From Malania oleifera (lineage: Eukaryota; Streptophyta; Magnoliopsida; Santalales; Ximeniaceae), in NCBI RefSeq assembly GCF_029873635.1, contig NC_080422.1, positions 16,026,049 through 16,090,048 of the forward strand: a DNA stretch of 64,000 bases, in the 5' to 3' direction. The notes beneath the pieces were generated by a model that was not told the DNA's origin, made no database searches, and worked only from the letters and a program-made list of their open reading frames with translations. A program made the position numbers and the translations under genes. Positions 57,647 to 64,000 of this stretch are shown in pieces (within the stretch, counting starts at the first letter, position 1; the number at the start of each line of letters is the position of its first letter).

Positions 57647-58970
57647 TCTGGATGATTTTGGAAATTTTGGTATGGGCATGGAGGCAAAGCATTAGGGTTT
57701 TTTTTAGGTCTTTGGCTTTGAAAACCCGAAGCTTGTGGCCTCTAGGAGACGTTAGGATATTGTTTCCACCCGGAGTTGTAGGTATTCGAATAAGGGTCGT
57801 TGGACGGCTTATCTTACCAATTCTGGGTGGCCTTTACTTCCTTCTACACAAGATTAGGCTAGGCATGCGCATGAGGGCAATCATAACATGCATGGGAGGG
57901 GTTAGAGAAAATTATACAAGCATCTGCACACGCCATTGTCTACGGTCCTAAGGACAAGCATTGGTCTAATTTTTTAGATATGGCATGCAAGGTAGGGGCT
58001 AGGTCTTGGCTTGTGGTCAACTCGTAAACTCCCTTTGGTTTATAGGTTCATGGATTGGGTATAGTCTACAAGAAGCAGTCATGTGCAGCTGAGAGTTTTA
58101 AGCCAAAATTTCAAAGAGAATCTAGGCCTCGTTCTCATGTTTTATGAGGAAAGTACCTCCACATGATGCATCTACCATGGACCTATCTCTCTCAGCTAAC
58201 CTTTTGTAAAAAGTTTGAACTAATTGCCACTTGGGAACATGATGATGTGGGCATTTACGGAGTAGGTCATTGAAACGCTCTCAAGTCTCAAAGAAAAGTT
58301 TCCTATCCATTTTTATGAAACTTGTCATTGCCCTTCGTAGCTGGTTAGTATTTCCTATTGGGAAGTACTTTTTTAGAAATTCATGCTGCATGGTGGCCCA
58401 GTTTGTCACCAAGTTTGGCTCTAAGGACGTCAACCAATATTGAGCCTTATCCTTTAGAGAGAATGGAAAGAGCCTAAGACAAAGAGCATCATCATTAAAA
58501 TTAGGTATGCGTATGGTGGAGCAAATCTCCAAGAACTCATCTAGATGCTGATAAGGATTTTCATTGGAATTCCCATGAAAGTTGGGTAGCATCAAGATGA
58601 TTGAAGTCTTAATCTCAAATTCTGCTACCTGAACATCCAAGAACTAGATGTAGGACGGCGATGTGTATGCATTAAGTACAAAGTAGTCCCCAAGAGGCCG
58701 AAGGGGTGGCTCTAATATCACAGGTAGGCAGGGAGCTTGGGGTTTCAAGATTTGTTCAGTGGGAACTAGTGGGTCATTTTCGGCCACGACTTTTAGTTTA
58801 GATTGCTCAGCCTTCTCAGGATTAGTGATAGGTTTCCTAAGGGACCTACAGGATTTTCAATCTCAGGATCTATGGGAATTATCTCAGGTTCCAAAGAACG
58901 CAAACCAAACATACATACTTTTAAGCACAAAGATTCAGACTTCAGAAACAGCAAACAAGAAAAATAAAAA
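57647..58970 (-). pseudogene. ATH2 gag N-terminal and central part
   Basis: Minus-strand blocks: SLEPEIIPIDPEIENP near the start (58835-58900), RPLG/TSPSYIQFLD-like text before 58640, then an open 119-codon stretch (58281-58640) with LPNFHGNSNENPYQHLDEFL, LCLRLFPFSLKDKAQYWLTS and HEFLKKYFPIGNTNQLRRAM, the Retrotrans_gag core. It continues in another frame with ERFNDLLRKCPHHHVPKWQL and VDASCGGTF to about 58060. Frameshifts near 58290 and 58640 and several stops. Close in pattern to ATH1 gag. Confidence 0.83.
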
Positions 58971-59061
58971 TAACAAAGAACTTGAAAATAAAAGGAGTGC
59001 AAATCAAAAGAACAAGGCAACAATACCCTAATTTAGGAGTTGTTTCATAACCGTAGCCAAG

Positions 59062-59079
59062 TCCCTGGCAACGGTGCCA
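59062..59079 (-). other. ATH2 primer-binding site
   Basis: Minus strand TGGCACCGTTGCCAGGGA, five bases after the LTR end; it differs at a few positions from the tRNA-Asp PBS TGGCGCCGTTGCCGGGG and is better preserved than in ATH1. Confidence 0.82.
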
Positions 59080-59084
59080 AAATT

Positions 59085-59521
59085 TGGTAGGCTCGCCAAG
59101 GCTTGGGTCCTTAACTAAAATTTATACTACCTAACTATTCCAAGTTCTGTAGAAAGTGGGTAAGTCAGGTGTCAATCCACAGATACCTGAAGGGCAGTTA
59201 TGAGGCTTCTTTTGAATTATTTTACTAAAGCCTTGTTATTAAAAGAAATAAAAAGATGAGATTTTTGGTGTTGTTTTCTATCCAACTGCTGGAAAGCATT
59301 TAAATGAAAGCATGTAAATCTATATTAATTCTACTCCTACAAAGCAATGTTTATACATGAGTATAGTTTAGGATGTTGTTTTGCTTACTCTACATTTAGT
59401 GAGTTTAGCATACTAAACCAACCAAAACCCGGCTAAACAATCCAAGGAGTCGTTCGATTGTATAGAATAGTAAGGGTGCACCAGCCATCCGGAGCACGAT
59501 CGGGAACCGAGTATACTCTAT
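59085..59521 (-). repeat. ATH2 5' LTR, last 437 bp
   Basis: Matches the right-reading start of the 30340-31919 LTR up to GAGTATACTCTAT, where the SIRE-like element begins. In the 3' LTR the same point continues CACAAACGAGCACG, so this is an insertion junction, not an LTR end. Confidence 0.85.
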
Positions 59522-61618
59522 TGATTCTATGAGTCCAATCCGGTTTTGATAATGACAAATCACTTGGTATTTGATCTGTGTATTGAGTTTTTGAACAAGA
59601 ACTATATTAAGCATGCACGGAAGGATAACGAGTCATGAAAGTCACAAAGTAAAGCTAACATATCTTGGCAAGATCCATGGATCTCAAAGAGTATGAGAAT
59701 CAAGATGCAAGCAGCAAAGTTCAAGAACATCTTGGGAATGGGTATTTAAAACTTATGTACTTACATTTTCATATGATTTAATTTGAGGCTCAACGTAACT
59801 TAGAATGATTTTAGGATTCATGCATTTCATGTACATCATTAGGGTACTTTCATGGACTTAGAAATACTTTTAAAATCATGTAAATATTGGTTGGTTGTTT
59901 GCCTTCAAATTGTGTTTGGTTAGTTTGGATAGTGTGGTTAATTGAAAGGTTGATTGGTGATTTAGTTGTTTAAGTGCTTGTGTTGTTGATTGTATAAAAG
60001 AAACCAAGTTATTGTGTGTTTGACAAATTAAACAAACGAATAAAAGAATTAGATAAACAATAAAAAAAAGTTAAGTATTCTTAAAAGGAATTAAAAAGAA
60101 AATTTTTAAATTCCCAATTCACCCCCCTCTTGGGAAGCTATCCTAATTTCATGAATATATAAACCCTAGAACGAAGCTAAAACATTCAAGAAAGAGAAGA
60201 ACACATCTTGTTGAAAGAATATTGAAAATTTGCTCCTATTGTTATACGATTCCCTACACTTCAATCTCCAACCATCAAGCTTGGGCAAATCAACTCAGAA
60301 TCTCCAAGGGAACTTGTTTACTCATATGAATTCTCATTCTAGTATTGATATTTGATCATTCAAGTTATTACCCTCAAGAACTTCTCATCTCATTACTTGT
60401 TCTTGATTATCTTTAGAAAAGTTTGATCTTGTGTGTGTTCATACATATAAAAAATTGTGTTTGAAAAGATCATTACTTAAGAAAGTTGTTTAGCTATTAA
60501 TTGATTGTTTTTTATTCAAGAGTATATATATAGTTTTCATAGAGCATATTATTGAAAAATCTATTTTTGATTAGGTATTAAAAGGTTGATCTTGAAATTG
60601 CTTACACATATACATATTTATTTTAAACAAGATCGTTACTTGATTAAGGTTATGTTATTGATTTCATGGTTTGATTCAAGTGTGCATTCAGTTATAGGAT
60701 TCATATTTTATATATATTAAAACACTTGAGAATATATCCTTGGTATTCATAAATATCTATTTTATTAAGGGATATCTTGTTTGGAAAATCTTATACTCGG
60801 GATTTTGTTCTTTGAATTAAATATCATATACATTTACATATTACAAAGATCGAGTTGTGATTAAATATTTGATAGAAAGTTTTTTTTGTATAGATTGATA
60901 AAATATTCAAGATAAGGCTTTTATCAAGTTCACATTAAATATTTGTGCTTCTTTACAAAGTGAACTAGAACCCTAATATACTCCAAAGCATTTTAAATAT
61001 ATCATTACGTGGGAGTTTTTGGTTAAAGAGGGTTTGTGTGTTGAAGCATATCATACATGAAATGATTGTATCATTTTCATACATTCATAAGCTTCAATTT
61101 TAATCATATGTTAATGTGTTAGGAATTTGATTTGTACTCACACGCTTTTGTTAGAAGCATTTTTGAGTGTTATTTTTCAGATTCTATTGTATACACGGTT
61201 CGGTGTATGAACCGGTGTGTGAGGAGAGAGTTGTATCTCTTGTAAGCAGCAGAGTAGGAGGGAGTTGTGCCTCTTGTAAGTAGCGGATTGTAAGGGAAGC
61301 TCCGTCCCAACTTAAGAAGCAGGGATTTAGTGAAATCCTTGAGTGGTTGCTCAAGACGAGGACGTAGGCCAAGTTGGCTAAACCTCGTAAAAATCATGTT
61401 TGTCTTCTCTCTTCCCTTTACTCTTTATTTTCAGCACTGCATTTAAATTGTGTTTCGTGCATATATAGGTTGGATGGCCTCACACATAAGTAATTGAGTA
61501 ATAAGAATTCATTGGTAAATATATATATAAGAAAGGTTTAAATGGTAAATAAGTGTCAAAGAATTTTTTAAATACCCAGTTCACCCCCCCCCCCCTTGGG
61601 ATTACACCTGATTCAACA
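59522..61618 (+). repeat. SIRE-like 5' LTR
   Basis: 2097 bp, TGATTCTATGAGTCC...CACCTGATTCAACA. A C tract (61583-61595) sits just upstream of the end, followed by TTGGGATTACACC. Reverse-orientation relative at 51624-53839. It lacks the GGCGCCTGA cluster of that copy; the sequence jumps at about 59880-59900. Confidence 0.88.
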
Positions 61619-61620
61619 TT

Positions 61621-61632
61621 TGGTATCAGAGC
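61621..61632 (+). other. SIRE-like primer-binding site
   Basis: TGGTATCAGAGC two bases after the LTR, initiator methionine tRNA type. Confidence 0.92.
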
Positions 61633-61673
61633 GGGTTTACATAGACTTGATAGTTAATTTGTAAAACGATCAC

Positions 61674-63350
61674 ATGGCACACATTGGTGTAACTCCATTC
61701 GGTGAGGGACACTCATCCACTAGACCACCCATCTTCTGTGGTGTAAATTACACCTATTGGAAACGTAGGATGAGCATATATCTACTGAATGTAGATTGAA
61801 AGGTTTGGAAAATAGTGACTAAGGGAAATCACATTCCAATGAAAGTAATTGATAAGATTAATGTACCTAAAACTAAAGATGAATATACTGAAGAGGATTG
61901 GAAATCAGTACAAATCAATGCCACTACCATGAACTTACTTTTATGTGCATTAGATGTCAATGAATTTAATAGGGTAATCGCATGTAACTCAGCTAAAGAA
62001 ATTTGGGAAAAATTAGAAGTTATATATGAAGGCACTAAGGAAGTCAAGAATAGTAGGATAGATTTGCTCACTAGTGAATATGAAGCATTTAAAATGACAA
62101 CTAATGAATCCATACAATCCATGTACACTAGAATCACACACATCATTAACTCTTTAAATGCTCTTGGAAAAACTTACCCTACTTATGAGTTGATCAGGAA
62201 AATACTCAGGGGATTACCTCCAGTGTGGGAAGCGAAAGCTACAACAATAGCAAAAGGGAGAAATCTCAAGGAGATGTCGGTGGACGAACTCATTGGATCA
62301 CTCATCACCTATAAGCTAGCAATAAACGAGAGGAAAAAGGAGCAAAGCAAAGCTAAGAAGGTCACTGCACTTAAGGCATCATCAAGCTATTCAAGTGAAG
62401 GAAGCGATTCCAAAACAGATGATGACATGGCCTTGCTAACAAAGAAGTTCGGGAAGTTCTTGAAGAAGAACAAGAAGTTCAACAGAAAATTCCGGAACTT
62501 TAAATCGGACAGAGGAGAGCAAAGCATGAAGAAAAAGAAGGAGGATCCACCCACATGCTACAACTGTCGAGACGTTGGAGACGTCAAGCCTGAGTGGCCT
62601 AAGCTCATGAAAACCTCAAAGAAAAAGAAGAAGGCACTGAAAGTCGGTTGGGATATACACAGCACTAGCGATTCAAAATCTGAATCAAGCAATGACGAGG
62701 TTGTCAATCTGTGTCTAATGGCACATGATGACCTTGAGGTACAATTATCTTTTTCATCATCTTCATATTATTCTAGTGAATCTAAAAATGAAAATGATAT
62801 GATTTCATATGATGAACTGAAACAAGAATACCTGTACATTATTAAAATGCTTGAGAAGAAAACAACAAAAATTTCTGAGTTGAGAAGCAAAGTCAAAGAA
62901 CTTTCAAATCTAGTTGAACACCAAAATGAATTTCATGCATCTTTCATAAAAGATAAAGATTTGAAAATTGAGGAGTTAGAAAAGGATTTGAAAGATAAAT
63001 CTAAAATTATTTGTAAATTTACTAAAGGACAAAATAATTTTGAAAAGCTCCTAGGATCTCAAAGAAATTCCCTAGGAAAGGAAGGGCTTGGTTTTAATGG
63101 TAAAGAAAATATAAAGAAAAGACATCTTTACATGGGTTATTTAACAAAAGAGTCAAAGTCATATGCTCCAACTAAAAATTATTATAGAAATACTACATGC
63201 TTTAAATGTAGAAGGTTGGGTCACATACAATTCGACTGTCCTTTCAAAAATAAAGATGTAAAAATAAAGAAAGTATGGAAGGTCAAAGGTCAATCTAGCA
63301 CTAACCCTCCTGGACCCAAGACAATTTGGGTACCAAAGCTAGTTGTTTAA
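61674..63350 (+). pseudogene. SIRE-like gag with one premature stop
   Basis: The likely start is 61674 (MAHIGVTPFGEGHSSTRPPI), in frame with the long open stretch 61815-63350 but separated by a TGA at 61797-61799 after YLLNVD. The N terminus is the DUF4219-like part; UBN2-type gag follows (EVIYEGTKEVKNSRIDLL, YTRITHIINSLNALGKTY, KILRGLPPVWEAKATTIAKG, MSVDELIGSLITYKL). A first zinc knuckle is decayed (CYNCRDVGDVKPEW: His and last Cys replaced). A coiled coil lies at about residues 335-420 (from 61815), with KISELRSKVKELSNLVEHQN. A good second knuckle, CFKCRRLGHIQFDC, is at 63199-63240. It ends PKTIWVPKLVV. Translation from the ATG at 61815 would give 511 residues lacking the first 47. Confidence 0.86.
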
Positions 63351-63363
63351 TTCTGTCTTGTAG

Positions 63364-64000
63364 ATATGCTTAATATCAGGATCCTCAAAAGATAGATGGT
63401 ATATGGATAGCGGATGCTCACGCCACATGACCGGGGATAAAGCAAAGTTCACATTCATCATACCCAATGATGAAGGGTTTGTTACTTTTGGAGATAATGC
63501 TAAGGGAAGGATCACAGGTGTAGGTAAAGTCGGTAATGATTCCTCACTCATTATAGATGATGTTTTATTAGTTGAAGGTTTAAAGCACAATTTATTAAGC
63601 ATAAGTCAACTAGGTGATAAAGGCTACAAAGTATCATTTGAACATGACAAGTGCATAGTTGAACACAAAACTGATAATAAGATACTGTTCATTGTTAAGC
63701 GTCATGAAAACGTATATACCACAAGCTTTGATAACTTAACTTCATAGAGTGTGACATGCTTATCTGCTATGAATGAAATAAGATGGATTTGGCATAAGAG
63801 ACTAGGACACGCAAACATAGATTTTATCTCAAAACTAGTTAAGAAAGAATTAGTTAAAGGACTGCCTAAGACTAAATTTTTCAAAGATAAAATTTATTAT
63901 GCATGCCAAGTAGGAAAACAAGCAAGAACAAGCTTTAAGAAGAAGAAAGAGATCTCCACTACTAGGCCACTCAAAATGCAACACTTAGACTTATTTGGAC
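63364..64000 (+). pseudogene. SIRE-like pol start: protease and pre-integrase
   Basis: This frame is +1 relative to gag. It opens after a TAG at 63361 and reads ICLISGSSKDRWYMDSGCSR, with the retropepsin DSG and following HMTGD, then a typical LIIDDVLLVEGLKHNLLSIS. A TAG at 63745 stands where Gln is usual (NLTS*SVTCLSAMNEIRW). The same frame then continues as the GAG-pre-integrase domain, WHKRLGHANIDFISKLVKK, KGLPKTKFFKDKIYYACQVG and LKMQHLDLFG to the window end. The His and Cys ligands of the integrase zinc site (H...H...C) are partly visible; one Cys of the usual CxxC reads YYAC. Confidence 0.87.

Larger units (their letters stand above)
30340..59521 (-). mobile_element. ATH2: Athila-like element in three blocks, 5' LTR cut off
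   Basis: Blocks 30340-34374, 48675-50709 and 57647-59521 form one minus-strand element. The two gaps are accounted for by insertions with target duplications (TEK1, GTTGG; solo LTR stack, CTGAA/CCGAA). Order on the minus strand: partial 5' LTR (59521-59085), tRNA-Asp-type PBS (59079-59062), gag, protease, a GGGAGGCAACCC landmark, an unassigned ORF, 3' internal region, PPT, 3' LTR (31919-30340). Reverse transcriptase, RNase H and integrase are absent. Visible length without insertions is about 7.9 kb. The rest of the 5' LTR should lie beyond the SIRE-like element outside the window. Confidence 0.85.
59522..64000 (+). mobile_element. SIRE/Maximus-like copia element, 5' part
   Basis: Plus-strand element running off the window: LTR 59522-61618, PBS 61621-61632, gag from 61674, pol from about 63364. 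The long LTR, the large gag with coiled coil and the copia pol order (protease, pre-integrase) support the SIRE/Maximus lineage. It inserted into the ATH2 5' LTR. Two in-frame stops (gag 61797, pol 63745) show it is not fully intact, but it is the best preserved coding element here and probably among the youngest insertions. Confidence 0.88.

Noticed and set aside
57502-57951. 149-codon plus-strand open frame
   Set aside because: It crosses the end of the outer solo LTR (57641) and continues antisense through the ATH2 gag region, so it is chimeric noise.
58759-59031. 90-codon plus-strand frame
   Set aside because: Antisense to the N-terminal part of ATH2 gag, ending at its leader; Asn/Lys-rich tail is AT-rich noise.

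Overview
This window is nuclear DNA from a flowering plant, probably a eudicot; the species cannot be named from the sequence. It is AT-rich and holds almost no long open reading frames. Nearly everything recognisable is LTR retrotransposon: Ty1/copia (one small element plus many SIRE/Maximus-like long LTRs) and Ty3/gypsy (Athila-like, Tat-like and a Tekay-type chromovirus). Only one host gene is well supported: a two-exon, cysteine-rich, secreted thionin-like protein gene on the minus strand at 1139-1617, with a TATA box and an SSR-filled 125-bp intron.

Layout. 1-2040: thionin-like gene and its promoter side. 2041-8411: Copia element COP1 (minus, TSD TAATC), carrying a deleted SIRE-like LTR (2750-3267) and a solo LTR (4250-6275, TSD GAATA). 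8412-10907: no gene. 10908-12883: solo SIRE-like LTR. 14055-23996: a SIRE-like LTR fragment split by Athila-like element ATH1 (14230-23006, plus, TSD CATAC), which is itself split by a solo SIRE-like LTR (16333-18412). 23997-27490: tandem or recombinant SIRE remnant (partial LTR, 3' tail, full LTR, PBS, gag stub). 29259-30161: Tat-like gag with one stop codon.

30340-59521 is one Athila-like element, ATH2 (minus strand), broken into three blocks by two large insertions. The first is Tekay chromovirus TEK1 (34375-48669, TSD GTTGG), itself hit by solo LTRs at 38354-40579 and 44131-47794, the latter containing another solo LTR at 45956-47646. The second is a Russian-doll stack of solo LTRs: 50710-57641, containing 51388-56293, containing 51624-53839. 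The 5' LTR of ATH2 is cut at 59521 by a SIRE-like element (59522 to window end) with a complete 2.1-kb LTR, PBS, nearly open gag and the start of pol.

I find no CRISPR array, operon, tRNA/rRNA gene or clear new host system. The points worth a second look are structural: target-site duplications that resolve up to four insertion levels; two Athila-like elements that lack most of pol, one with an unassigned ORF after protease; clusters of short self-complementary repeats in the LTRs of unrelated families; a primer-binding-site-like motif inside Tekay-type LTRs; and a Copia LTR about 360 bp upstream of the thionin-like gene, pointing into it. All boundaries were read by eye from TG...CA ends, target duplications, PBS/PPT motifs and copy-to-copy comparison; no alignment or database search was run.
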